Shown here piece after piece: positions 34,983-43,892 of a stretch of DNA of 64,000 bases. The notes beneath the pieces were generated by a model. The model worked only from the letters and a program-made list of their open reading frames with translations. It was not told the origin of the DNA and did not search any database. Made by a program: the position numbers and the translations under genes. The first letter of the stretch is position 1, and every line of letters begins with the position of its first letter. Origin of the DNA: Nitrospirota bacterium (GTDB taxonomy: Bacteria > Nitrospirota > UBA9217); assembly GCA_029858565.1 (NCBI GenBank), contig JAOUEV010000003.1, positions 80,074 through 144,073 of the forward strand. Direction: 5' to 3'.

Positions 34983-36170
34983 ATGGTAACCCTTGCAGAT
35001 ATCCAGCAGGCCCGGGAAAAGATCTCACCCTACATCCACCGAACGCCCCTGATCCGGTCCAACTCCCTGAGCACGATGACCGGCGCTGACGTCCATTTGA
35101 AGCTTGAGAACCTCCAGAAGACCGGGTCCTTCAAGGTCCGGGGCGCATTCAATAAACTGCTCCGCGTTCCTGAAGGCCGGGTGATCGCGGCATCCATGGG
35201 CAACCATGCCCAGGCGGTCGCCTATGCAGCCGCGTCCCTGGGAAAACGCAGCGTGATCGTGATGCCTGAGAGTGCCGCCATTGTGAAGCAGGAGGCTACG
35301 CGGGGATATGGAGCGGAGGTCGTGCTGAAGGGGGAGCGGTTCCAGGAAGCGCTCGATCTCGCCCGTTCGCGGACCGATGCGGTCTTTATTCATCCCTTTG
35401 ATGATGACGACGTGATCGCAGGCCAGGGTACCATCGGAATCGAAATCCTCGAAGACCTGCAGAACATCGATGCGGTGCTTGTGCCGGTCGGCGGCGGCGG
35501 TCTGATCGCGGGCATCGCAGCGGCAGTCAAGGCCCGTTCACCGCGCACCCAGGTCGTCGGCATCCAGACCGAGTCCGCGACCTCCGCGTGCCGTTCGTTC
35601 CGGGGAAAGCGTCTGTGCGAGCACGTGCCGGGAAACACGATCGCCGACGGCATCGCCGTGGGCCTGGTGGGAGAGCGGACCCTGGAGGTGATCACGGCCC
35701 AGGTGGACGATATGGTGACCGTGACCGAGGACGCCATAGCGCGGGCGATCCTGCTCTTCCTGGAGCGCAAGAAGCTCGTGGTCGAGGGTGCGGGCGCGGT
35801 GACGCTCGCGGCGCTCCTGGAGCATGGTGACCGGTTCCGCGGAAAGCGGGTGGTCCTGGTGCTGAGCGGCGGGAACATCGATTTCACGCTCGTGGACAGG
35901 ATCATCCTGAAGGGCCTTGTATCGAGCAACAGGATCAGCGTGTTCAGCATGGTCCTCGACGACGTTGCGGGCAGCCTGCACCGGGCCACGGGCCTCATCG
36001 CGGAAGCCCGTGCGAACATCGTTGATGTGGTCCATGACCGTCTTGCCGGAGGCGTCCCTGTGGGCAAGACACGTGTGCTGTTCACGGTAGAGGTCCGGAA
36101 CAGCGGCCACCTGTCGGACCTCTTTGCGCTGCTGCGCGCACAGGGGCTCTCGGTAAGCGCTGATACCTGA
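34983..36170 (+). CDS. ilvA: Threonine ammonia-lyase (threonine dehydratase)
   Basis: 395 aa PLP enzyme converting threonine to 2-oxobutanoate. PLP lysine is in SFKVRGAFNK near residue 52; the phosphate loop is PVGGGGLIAG near 167. A short C-terminal ACT-like domain (about 320-395, ISVFSMVLDDVAGSLHR) suggests feedback control. The length fits the short single-ACT form (TdcB/short IlvA) rather than the 500-aa IlvA. GGAG precedes the ATG. Confidence 0.9.
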   Translation: MVTLADIQQAREKISPYIHRTPLIRSNSLSTMTGADVHLKLENLQKTGSFKVRGAFNKLLRVPEGRVIAASMGNHAQAVAYAAASLGKRSVIVMPESAAIVKQEATRGYGAEVVLKGERFQEALDLARSRTDAVFIHPFDDDDVIAGQGTIGIEILEDLQNIDAVLVPVGGGGLIAGIAAAVKARSPRTQVVGIQTESATSACRSFRGKRLCEHVPGNTIADGIAVGLVGERTLEVITAQVDDMVTVTEDAIARAILLFLERKKLVVEGAGAVTLAALLEHGDRFRGKRVVLVLSGGNIDFTLVDRIILKGLVSSNRISVFSMVLDDVAGSLHRATGLIAEARANIVDVVHDRLAGGVPVGKTRVLFTVEVRNSGHLSDLFALLRAQGLSVSADT

Positions 36171-36228
36171 CCGCCGGGAACACAAGAGACCTCTTCTTTT
36201 TCCCCGGCTGCTGTGCTATTATGCGACC

Positions 36229-37686
36229 GTGAACGAACAACCGGCCATCTTCCGCAGATCAGAACATTCCCTTTCCCGCTCGTGGATCAGTCCCAATGCC
36301 CTCCGTGTTCTCTACCGGCTCAAGGAAAGCGGGCATTATTCCTATCTTGTCGGCGGCGGTGTGCGCGACCTCCTTCTGGGCCGCGAGCCCAAGGACTTCG
36401 ATATCGCGACCGACGCCCGTCCGAACGAGATCAAGAAGATATTCCGGAACTGCCGGCTTATCGGCCGCCGGTTCCGGCTCGCGCACATCCATTTCCATGA
36501 CGAGATCATCGAGGTGGCGACCTTCCGGTCCAATGCGCCGGAACCGGAACCGGAAGCAGCGATGCCTGCGTCTTCGGCTGAGAGCGTGGCTGCGGAGGCG
36601 GCACCTGAAGCAGAGACCTCCGTACCTTCGACCGATATGCAGGGTCCTGAGTCTCCGCCGCCGGCTCCCGAAGCTCCGGTCGAGCGTCCCCGGCCCCCCC
36701 GGCACCTGAAAAACGAGGACGGGATGATCCTCCGGGACAACCTGTTCGGCACACCGGGAGAGGACGCGCTCCGCAGGGACTTTACGGTCAATGCCCTGTT
36801 CTACAATATCGCGGACTTCAGCGTCATTGACTACGTCGGCGGCATGGACGATCTCAAGAAGGGGCTTATCCGCATTATCGGCGACCCGAGAGTGCGTTTC
36901 ACCGAGGACCCGGTCCGCATGGTGCGGGCGGTGCGATTCGCGGCAATGCTGGGATTCGAGATCGAGGACGAGACCTATTCCGCGCTGCTGGAGCTCCGGG
37001 ACAAGGTCGCGCTGGCGTCGAATGCCCGGATGTACGAGGAGATACAAAAGCTCTTCCTGCTCGGTGAAGGCGAGAAAGTGTTCCAGCTGCTCCGGAAGAC
37101 CGGGCTCTTCGGCGTCATCTTTCCCCATATCGATGCATGGCTCAATACCGAGGACAAAGGCTATCCCCGCACCTCTGTGGGCAAGGCGCTGGAATGGGTC
37201 GATGCGTGCGTGCAAACAGGGCGGAAAATACAGCCCCATATGCTTTTCGGCCTCATGTTCGGCCAGTATGTTGAAGAGAAATGGGGACGACTGGCGAAGT
37301 CCGGGATGATCCCGCTCGAGGCACTTGACCTGGCCGTTGCCGAGTTCCTTGCTGAGCAGGTCCCGAGGGTCCAGATACCGCGCAAGGTGGCGTTGGCGAT
37401 CAGGGACATGCTCTGGAACCAGGGCAGGTTCGAAAAGACCCGCGGCAAGACCCCGCTTTATTTTCTCAGGAGGCCGGGATTTCAGGACGCTTTTGAATAT
37501 CTCCGGTTCACCAGCGAGCTGTCCGGCGAACGGATGGAGCTCCGGATGTGGTGGAAGGAGTTCATCAGGACGAACGCATCCATCCCGGTTCCGGGTGCGG
37601 GTCCGCAGGCGATCCCGCCGCGTGAATCGCGGCCGCCGCGGCGTCGCAGACGGAGAAAACGGCCGGGAAGGGACATTGTTAAGTGA
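36229..37686 (+). CDS. pcnB: Poly(A) polymerase / CCA-adding family nucleotidyltransferase
   Basis: 485 aa class II nucleotidyltransferase. LVGGGVRDLLLGREPKDFDIATDA near residues 40-63 carries the catalytic GG...DxD, and RRDFTVNALFYN near 182 is the second signature. Poly(A) polymerase I is favoured by length and the basic C-terminal tail (PPRRRRRRKRP). Between the two signatures a 50-60 residue Pro/Glu/Ala-rich insert (about 103-160) enlarges a normally short loop. GTG start. RNA 3'-end tailing in the cytosol. Confidence 0.87.
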   Translation: MNEQPAIFRRSEHSLSRSWISPNALRVLYRLKESGHYSYLVGGGVRDLLLGREPKDFDIATDARPNEIKKIFRNCRLIGRRFRLAHIHFHDEIIEVATFRSNAPEPEPEAAMPASSAESVAAEAAPEAETSVPSTDMQGPESPPPAPEAPVERPRPPRHLKNEDGMILRDNLFGTPGEDALRRDFTVNALFYNIADFSVIDYVGGMDDLKKGLIRIIGDPRVRFTEDPVRMVRAVRFAAMLGFEIEDETYSALLELRDKVALASNARMYEEIQKLFLLGEGEKVFQLLRKTGLFGVIFPHIDAWLNTEDKGYPRTSVGKALEWVDACVQTGRKIQPHMLFGLMFGQYVEEKWGRLAKSGMIPLEALDLAVAEFLAEQVPRVQIPRKVALAIRDMLWNQGRFEKTRGKTPLYFLRRPGFQDAFEYLRFTSELSGERMELRMWWKEFIRTNASIPVPGAGPQAIPPRESRPPRRRRRRKRPGRDIVK

Positions 37687-37804
37687 GCGTCCGGTTCATG
37701 TTGCCCGAATCACGTGGTGGTGGTTGCGGAAGATCGAACATTTAGTATGGGCGATCCTTGATTAATCAAATGGTTGCGGCAGAATAAATATTTTTCTCTT
37801 TCCC

Positions 37805-37832
37805 TTGACGTCCTGCCTTTTTGCGCTATACT
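37805..37832 (+). promoter_or_regulatory. Promoter of the candidate 6S-like RNA
   Basis: TTGACG 37805-37810, 16-bp spacer, TATACT 37827-37832. No protein-coding frame follows; a structured RNA does. The preceding 37687-37804 stretch, after pcnB, shows nothing recognisable. Confidence 0.6.
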
Positions 37833-37838
37833 CAGAAC

Positions 37839-38023
37839 ATTAGAACCAACCACGTTATCTCAAAGAGATTACCTTGGGTTTTGGGGCAGAGGTAACAAGT
37901 TTATAGAAGCCTGGATGCACGGTGCGGTGTGCACGCCCTCAGCGAGCAGCAGAGAGGGAAGCCTGAAACACCTGCCAAGGCAATGAAACTGACCCAGCCT
38001 CTCCGATGCACAAGACCCAAGGT
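37839..38023 (+). ncRNA. Candidate 6S-like regulatory RNA
   Basis: About 185 nt from the promoter's expected start. The terminal stem ACCTTGGGTTTTG (37871-37883) pairs with CAAGACCCAAGGT (38011-38023). Further short helices (AGAGG/CCTCT, GCCTGG/CCAAGGC, GCGGTGT/ACACCTGC, GCCCTC/GAGGG) make a rod. A large, roughly symmetrical internal loop of about 16 nt per side lies between helices 2 and 3. That is the architecture of 6S RNA, which mimics an open promoter and binds RNA polymerase. It is an independent unit between convergent genes. Not matched to any family by search. Confidence 0.45.
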
Positions 38024-38221
38024 ACGCTTTTCCCTCCAGTAACCTTTCTGTTCATTTCCCCTGAGAAGCGCGATCGTCATGGTATTGCAATTGCTGCTGT
38101 TCCGGGCCGCGTTATGTGGCTTTCTGCCGGCTTTTGCATCTCTTGACCGGGAAAGCCGTTCTTGTGAGGCAGGGGGATATGGCAGAACCGCGGGCAAGAT
38201 CTTACGAATCTTCGAACACTG
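38024..38221. other. Non-coding stretch between the RNA candidate and rlmD
   Basis: About 200 bp with no supported gene, repeat or clear terminator. It separates the RNA from the convergent rlmD gene. A few T-rich tracts directly after the RNA (CGCTTTTCCC) could serve as weak termination. Confidence 0.4.
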
Positions 38222-39511
38222 CTATTCGCTCCGCACCATCTCTGCCACGCATTCTATGTGGTAGGTCCAGGGGAACATGTCAACCGGCTGGAGGCGGTCC
38301 AGGCGGTATCCGAAGAGGTGAAGGAATTTCAGGTCCCGGGCCAGTGTCGAGGGATTGCAGGATACATAAACGATCTTTTTCGGCAGAAGCGCCAGGATGC
38401 GCTCAAGGGTCGTGAGCGTGGCGCCGGCGCGCGGCGGATCGAGCACGATCACCTGCGGACGGAGCTTTCGCTCGATCAGCGGCTTCAGGCCCTTCTGCAG
38501 GTCGTCGGCGATGAATTCCGTGTTGTTGAGTCCGTTCAGTGTCGCGTTGCTCCGCGCATCATCGATAGAGGAGAACCCCGACTCGATGCCGATCGCGCTT
38601 TTTGCCCTTTTTGCCAGCGGGAGGGTGAAATTGCCGATGCCGCAATAGAGATCGAGCACCGTTTCCCTTCCGCTGAGGTCCGCAAAATCCAGCACGGTCC
38701 TGAGCATGTTCTTGTTCTGGTCCCAATTCACCTGAAAGAAGTTGCCTTCCGTGGCATGCAACGTCATGCCGTCAACGTCGAGCGAAAGTCTGTTCCTGCC
38801 GAGCGAAAAGGCCCTTTTCTTCCGTGCAAAACCGGTGATGCCGATGACCTGGGGGAGCAGATCCTTGAGTTTTGCAAAGAAACTCTCTGCCGGGCGGAAG
38901 CTGTCGCCTTCGCTAAAGAGCAGAAGATGGACTTCTCCTGCCGGACTCGCGTTCACATGCATCTCCGCGAGCGGGGGCAGCGATTCAGCGATCTTCCGGA
39001 CAGCGTCAAGCGTGCTGTTGATCAGCGGATGGAGCAGAAAGCCGTTCTCGACCTCCACGAGGTCATAGGAACCCTGGCGAAAGAATCCGAACCGCTGGGT
39101 CCCGTCCTTCATCCTGGCGGTGAACTGGGTGCGGAGCCGGTAATGGTCCTTATGGGGCGACGAAAGGATGGGAAGGGTGCGCATCGCATGAAGTCCGGCG
39201 CTTCGCGCGATGGTCTCGAGCAGGATCTCCTGCTTCAGCCGGAGCTGGGCAGGGTAGGAAATAAATGGCCAGGTGGCGCCGGTGCACTGCTTCTCTCCGC
39301 CGCAGGGCGGATCGACGCGGTCCGGGGACGGTTCAAGGACCTCGAGCGGTTTTGCCGCAAAAATGCCTTTTCGTTTGCTGACCACGGCGATCCGGACAAG
39401 CTCGCCGGGCAATACGCCGGAGACGAAGACAGCCTTGCCGTTCTCCAGGTGCGCGAGGCCTTCTCCCCCATGGACCAGCTTTTCGATGCGGACGCGGGCG
39501 GATTCGATCAT
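38222..39511 (-). CDS. rlmD: 23S rRNA (uracil-5)-methyltransferase, RlmD/RumA type
   Basis: 429 aa SAM-dependent RNA m5U methyltransferase. N-terminal TRAM-like domain (IEKLVHGGEGLAHLENGKAVFV), Cys residues around CGGEKQC for the [4Fe-4S] cluster, SAM motif LDLYCGIGNFTLPLA and catalytic VYVSCNPSTLARDL. ATG 39511 overlaps the response-regulator stop (ATGA). RlmD versus RlmCD or TrmA is not settled by sequence alone. Confidence 0.88.
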   Translation of the reverse strand: MIESARVRIEKLVHGGEGLAHLENGKAVFVSGVLPGELVRIAVVSKRKGIFAAKPLEVLEPSPDRVDPPCGGEKQCTGATWPFISYPAQLRLKQEILLETIARSAGLHAMRTLPILSSPHKDHYRLRTQFTARMKDGTQRFGFFRQGSYDLVEVENGFLLHPLINSTLDAVRKIAESLPPLAEMHVNASPAGEVHLLLFSEGDSFRPAESFFAKLKDLLPQVIGITGFARKKRAFSLGRNRLSLDVDGMTLHATEGNFFQVNWDQNKNMLRTVLDFADLSGRETVLDLYCGIGNFTLPLAKRAKSAIGIESGFSSIDDARSNATLNGLNNTEFIADDLQKGLKPLIERKLRPQVIVLDPPRAGATLTTLERILALLPKKIVYVSCNPSTLARDLKFLHLFGYRLDRLQPVDMFPWTYHIECVAEMVRSE

Positions 39512-39858
39512 CCGAGGATCTTCTTGATCGTATCCCGGAGGGATGCGAAATCGGCTGATTTGACGATATAGGCTTCTGAGCACCAGCTGCCGAAATCGTT
39601 CTTGTACTCCTCGTATGCTGACGAAATAATGACCGGCAGAGCGTTGTCCTTTTCCTTCATTTTGCGCAGGGTCTCGATGCCGTCCATGCCTTTCATGCGC
39701 ATGTCGAGCGTCACCAGGTCGAACCGGGATCCTTCCATGGCGGCAAGGGCCGAGGCCCCGTCCAGGGCGGTGGTGACCGAATACCCCATGTCTTCCAGCT
39801 CTTCCTTGTAGAGCATGCAGATATTCTCTTCATCATCAACGACCAGGATCTTTTTCAT
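39508..39858 (-). CDS. Single-domain response regulator (CheY-like receiver)
   Basis: 116 aa. Receiver residues are present: Asp8-Asp9, phospho-acceptor Asp52 in TLDMRMKGMDG, Ser80 and Lys100. No output domain. It lies 128 bp downstream of a large GAF histidine kinase on the same strand, the likely phosphodonor, and overlaps rlmD. Confidence 0.92.
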   Translation of the reverse strand: MKKILVVDDEENICMLYKEELEDMGYSVTTALDGASALAAMEGSRFDLVTLDMRMKGMDGIETLRKMKEKDNALPVIISSAYEEYKNDFGSWCSEAYIVKSADFASLRDTIKKILG

Positions 39859-39985
39859 ACGCAGACCTCCTGTTCCAAATCTAGTATAGCACAGAGCATC
39901 CCGTCCGGAAAGGGAATAGGCGAAAACGTTCTGCGCACAGCACGCTGTCAGGCAGACGGCCGTCCGGTTCGCTGATCGCCTGGGA

Positions 39986-42361
39986 TCATGCGTTCGGCCA
40001 CGGAAACCGGATAGTGAAGAGGGCCCCTGCTCTTTCCTTGTTCCGGCAAAGAATGGTGCCGCGATGGGCCCGCACGATGCGGTGGGTGATCGGCAGGCCC
40101 AGTCCGGTGCCGTGCACCTTGGTCGTATAGTAGGGATTGAACAGGTTCTGCATGGCTTCGGGAGTGATCCCGGGACCTGTGTCCCCGACCTCCAGGATGT
40201 TCTCCTTCCGATCGGGCAACATGGCGGTCCGCACTGTCAGTACGCCGTCCTTCTCCATTGCCTCCATGGCATTCGTGATCAGGTTCACGACCGCCTGTTT
40301 CATCTGGCGGGCGTCGAGGTCGATCTCGGGCATGTCCGGACCGAGCTCCCGCTCCAGACGGATCCCTCGCTGCCGCAGCTCGTCCTCGTAGACTGGCAAG
40401 ACCTCTTCGAGGACGGCATTCAGGCCGCCCCGCGTCATCTGGGGGGCGGCATTCTTGATGTACGCGAGGTTGTCGTGGATGATGTCCTCGAGGCGGGCTG
40501 TTTCGCTCAGAATGATGTCGAGATACTTCTTCATGTCGGGATCGCTCACCTTGCGCAGAAGGCGGCGGGTGAACCCGCCGATGGATACCAGCGGATTTCT
40601 AATCTCGTGGGTGATCTCGGCCATCATGGTGCCGAGGGCAGCCATTTTCTCAGACTGGGCAAGCTGTTCATGCATGATCCGTATGTCCTTGTTCATGGTC
40701 TCCATGTTGGAATGGATCATGGCATTGTCGATCGCCAGCGCAGCCTGCTGGGCGAACATGGTGAGGAATCGGATGTCGTTGTCCGTGATCGGCCTGGCGG
40801 TGAACATGTTGTCGACCAGGATCACGCCCAGGACCCGTCCCTTGGCAACGAGCGGGACCGTCGCGAAGCTGTTCACTTTGAGCAGGTCGCGGAGTTCCTG
40901 TTTGACCAGCGCATCGGTCGCGGCGTCGAGAACATTGAAAGCGCGTTTCTGCTGCACCGTGGTTGCCAGAACGCCGTCGGCAGGATGGAGATGCACGCGG
41001 ATACTGCGTGCGACCGTGTTGATCTCGGTGTCCCGGGACTCGAAGAGCTCTCCGGTCTGAATCCACTCCATAAGGCTTTTATGCTTTCTCGCCACCTCGG
41101 TCCATGCCCTGCTGGCCTCGTCCCAGGAGGAGGGGCCGACACCCATCATGCCCTGGAGCACGTTGGTCCGCTCGTTTACCAGCAGCAGGATGGCCCGATT
41201 GAATCCCAGGCCGCTGCCGCCCATGGTCGCTGCGGTCAGGATGATCCGGAGCAGCCGGTCGAGGTTGAGGGTCGCGCTCATTGCCGTGCCGATATCGTAG
41301 AGGATCGAGAGCTCCTGTGCCCGGCTCCGCGACTCCATGGCGAGCCGCTCCGAGCGTTCGAACATGGCGGCATTCTCGACCGCGACCGCGGCCGAACTTG
41401 CGATGGTCGTGAGAAAACGGAGGTCGTCCTCGGAGAAATGCACGCCGTCGCGTTTGTTGAAGAGGGTGATGATCCCGGTGATCCGGTCGTGAAAGAAGAG
41501 AGGCACGCTCAGGACGGAGGACCGCGGTCCGCCGGAAGAGGCGGTGAGGTCATGCCGGCTGCCGGTGTCGCTGATCAAGAGAGCCTTTCTCTCCCGCATG
41601 ACGAGATCGAAAAGCTGCATGCCAAACGCCGCATCCAGGTCCCGCACCGGGTCCTCCACGAAGACCTTGGTCACTTCGATGCGGTCGGTCCTGCCCGAGG
41701 AAAGGTTCGTGAGACGGATCGTGCAGCCCTGGGCGGAAAGCGCGCGGGTCGCGCTCTTCGCGATCAAGGAAAGAAGCTGATCAAGATCAAGGATCGAGGT
41801 GAGCGCCATCCCGATCTCGTGGATGGTCGCCAGCTCCGAGAGCCGCGACTGGATGCTCTGGAAGAGCTGGGTGCTTCTGATGACCCCGCTGATCTGATTT
41901 GCCGTGGTCGTGAGGAGGGTGATCTCGGATCGGGTCGCGCTCCAGGGGGATGCTGAAAGAACGAACAGGACGCCGAGACACCGGTCACCATCCATGATCG
42001 GCGCGGCGACCAGGGATTTGAACCGCTCGATGCCGGTCTCGGGGACATACTGGAACCGCGGATCGGTGAAAGGATCGGCGAGCGCGAGCGGGACCTTCTG
42101 CTGGGCGACCCAGCCCGCGATGCCCATGCCCAGCGGGAACGTGAGCTTGCCCACGGTCTCCTGGTTCAGTCCCAGGGCCGCTGTGAGCGTGACCGTTGTT
42201 CCCTCGGGATCAAGCAAAAACACCGACGCGCCGTTACGGCCCATGCCCCGCATGACCACGTCGAGGATGCGCGACAGCTTGTCCGTCAGGTCCGCCGAGG
42301 AGGTCGATATCCTGCCGATCTCGCTCAGGATGCTCAGTTCTGTACGTTCGACGGGCTCCAT
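39986..42361 (-). CDS. Multi-GAF soluble sensor histidine kinase
   Basis: 791 aa, no membrane segment. Three GAF-like domains occupy about residues 20-165, 190-330 and 360-545. The HisKA helix has His585 in EITHEIRNPLVSIGGF, and the HATPase_c domain has the N box (LITNAMEAM), DTGPGI and GTGLGLPI. Senses small intracellular ligands or redox state through GAF domains. The single-domain receiver just downstream is its probable partner. Confidence 0.92.
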   Translation of the reverse strand: MEPVERTELSILSEIGRISTSSADLTDKLSRILDVVMRGMGRNGASVFLLDPEGTTVTLTAALGLNQETVGKLTFPLGMGIAGWVAQQKVPLALADPFTDPRFQYVPETGIERFKSLVAAPIMDGDRCLGVLFVLSASPWSATRSEITLLTTTANQISGVIRSTQLFQSIQSRLSELATIHEIGMALTSILDLDQLLSLIAKSATRALSAQGCTIRLTNLSSGRTDRIEVTKVFVEDPVRDLDAAFGMQLFDLVMRERKALLISDTGSRHDLTASSGGPRSSVLSVPLFFHDRITGIITLFNKRDGVHFSEDDLRFLTTIASSAAVAVENAAMFERSERLAMESRSRAQELSILYDIGTAMSATLNLDRLLRIILTAATMGGSGLGFNRAILLLVNERTNVLQGMMGVGPSSWDEASRAWTEVARKHKSLMEWIQTGELFESRDTEINTVARSIRVHLHPADGVLATTVQQKRAFNVLDAATDALVKQELRDLLKVNSFATVPLVAKGRVLGVILVDNMFTARPITDNDIRFLTMFAQQAALAIDNAMIHSNMETMNKDIRIMHEQLAQSEKMAALGTMMAEITHEIRNPLVSIGGFTRRLLRKVSDPDMKKYLDIILSETARLEDIIHDNLAYIKNAAPQMTRGGLNAVLEEVLPVYEDELRQRGIRLERELGPDMPEIDLDARQMKQAVVNLITNAMEAMEKDGVLTVRTAMLPDRKENILEVGDTGPGITPEAMQNLFNPYYTTKVHGTGLGLPITHRIVRAHRGTILCRNKERAGALFTIRFPWPNA

Positions 42362-42369
42362 AGGGAATC

Positions 42370-42440
42370 CAATGATTAAGTGGTAGAGTGGTAAGTGATA
42401 AAGCGGTCAAAGGACGGGCTGGTTATTGTCTGCCGTTCGC
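42370..42440. repeat. Degenerate GGTAAG/CTTACC repeat between glgA and the kinase gene
   Basis: The left arm TAAGTGGTAGAGTGGTAAGTGATAAAGCGG and right arm CCGTTCGCTTACCGC (extending a few bases into the glgA stop region) are partly complementary. It belongs to the GTAAG-type low-complexity repeats. Confidence 0.55.
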
Positions 42441-43892
42441 TTACCGCTTGTGTTTTTCTATTGCTGCTTTATACACGTTCACGTATTCCTGCGCTGAATG
42501 CTTCCAGGAAAAGTCCACACCCATGCCGTTCTTAACAAGTCTGGCCCATTGGGCCGGCTTCCGGTGGACAAGCACTGCCTTGCGCAGGCTTGCAGCGAGC
42601 GCTGGAGCCGAGTAGTCATCGAACAGGAACCCGGTCCCGGTTCCCTTGCGGGGATTGAACTGCGCCACCGTGTCCGCCAGTCCGCCGGTTCGCCGCACGA
42701 CCGGTACGGCGCCGTACCGCAAGGCGTGCATCTGGCCGAGGCCGCAGGGTTCGTATCGGGAAGGCATGAGAAAGATATCAGCGCCTGCGTATATCCTGCG
42801 CGCGAGCCCGTCATCGTACTTCAGCATGACCCGCATCTGTTCAGGGTAGCGTCCGCACATATCCGCGAGCAGGCGGTGATAGCGTTCATCGCCGCTGCCA
42901 AGAATGACAAGCTGGATCCCCAGCGACATGATCTCCGGCAGCGCGTCGGTCAGGATGTCCAGCCCTTTCTGGTCCGAGAGCCGGGTGACCATGCCCGCGA
43001 CAGGGACCTGCCCCTCCGGCAGGCCGAGCTCCGCGCGGAGCGCGGCAGTGCAGTGCTTTTTGCCCGCCGGGTGCTCCGCGCTGTAGTGCCTTGCAAGCGC
43101 CGGGTCGTGCAAGGGGGCCCATGCCGCCGTATCGATGCCGTTCACGATGCCGGTGAGTTCCGCGGACCTGCTGAGGAGCACGCCGTCGAGCCCATGTCCG
43201 TATTCGGGGGTCTGCACCTCCCGGCTGTAGGTGGGGCTTACCGTGGTGAGCGCGTCGGAATAGACCAAGCCCGCTTTCATGAGATTGATGTTGCCGAAAT
43301 ATTCGATGCCCTGGGGCGTGAACACATCCCACCCGAGGCCGGTGAGCTTCATGTCCCAGTGCCAGAAGATTCCCTGATAGCCCAGGTTGTGGATGGTGAA
43401 GACCGTTGCCGCATGCCGAAGGAGTTCGTCCTGTCCGTGGAACAGGCGGCAGTAGAGCGGGACCAGTCCCGTCTGCCAGTCATTGCAATGGATGATATCG
43501 GGCGAGAATCCGACAGCACGGCAGACCTCGGGGACGGACCGTGAAAAGAAAATAAAGCGTTCGGCATTGTCCGGATAGTCGCCGCGCATGGTGCCGTACA
43601 GCTCCGGCCGGTCGTAATAAACATCCTTGTTGATGAAATAGGCCGTGACATTGCGGTCCAGCCTGCCTTCGAGCACGTCGCCGCGCTCCTTCCAGGAAGC
43701 GAGGGGGACCGTATAGGAAGCGACGGGACGAAGGCCGTGTTCTTTCGGATTTATGCGGCGGTAGCGGGGAAGTACCACGCGGACATCGTGGCCAAGGTCC
43801 GCGAGCGCCCGGGGAAGGCTCCCTGCGACATCCGCGAGGCCGCCGGTCTTGGCAAAAGGGGCGACCTCGGACGCAGCGAACAAAATCCTCAT
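42441..43892 (-). CDS. glgA: Glycogen synthase (ADP-glucose type)
   Basis: 483 aa GT5 glucosyltransferase. The ADP-glucose-binding KTGGLADVAGSLP lies at residues 15-27; the C-terminal domain has PSRYEPCGLGQMHALRYG and RRTGGLADTV. Extends alpha-1,4-glucan. ATG 43892 overlaps the galT stop (ATGA); longer in-frame starts lie inside galT and are rejected. The galT-glgA pair links hexose-1-phosphate metabolism to glycogen storage. Confidence 0.93.
   Translation of the reverse strand: MRILFAASEVAPFAKTGGLADVAGSLPRALADLGHDVRVVLPRYRRINPKEHGLRPVASYTVPLASWKERGDVLEGRLDRNVTAYFINKDVYYDRPELYGTMRGDYPDNAERFIFFSRSVPEVCRAVGFSPDIIHCNDWQTGLVPLYCRLFHGQDELLRHAATVFTIHNLGYQGIFWHWDMKLTGLGWDVFTPQGIEYFGNINLMKAGLVYSDALTTVSPTYSREVQTPEYGHGLDGVLLSRSAELTGIVNGIDTAAWAPLHDPALARHYSAEHPAGKKHCTAALRAELGLPEGQVPVAGMVTRLSDQKGLDILTDALPEIMSLGIQLVILGSGDERYHRLLADMCGRYPEQMRVMLKYDDGLARRIYAGADIFLMPSRYEPCGLGQMHALRYGAVPVVRRTGGLADTVAQFNPRKGTGTGFLFDDYSAPALAASLRKAVLVHRKPAQWARLVKNGMGVDFSWKHSAQEYVNVYKAAIEKHKR

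Noticed and set aside
37871..38023. Cobalamin riboswitch or SRP RNA for the structured RNA
   Set aside because: The B12-box and the SRP GGAAGGAAGCAGCC-type loop are missing, and no downstream coding gene on the same strand exists for a riboswitch to control.
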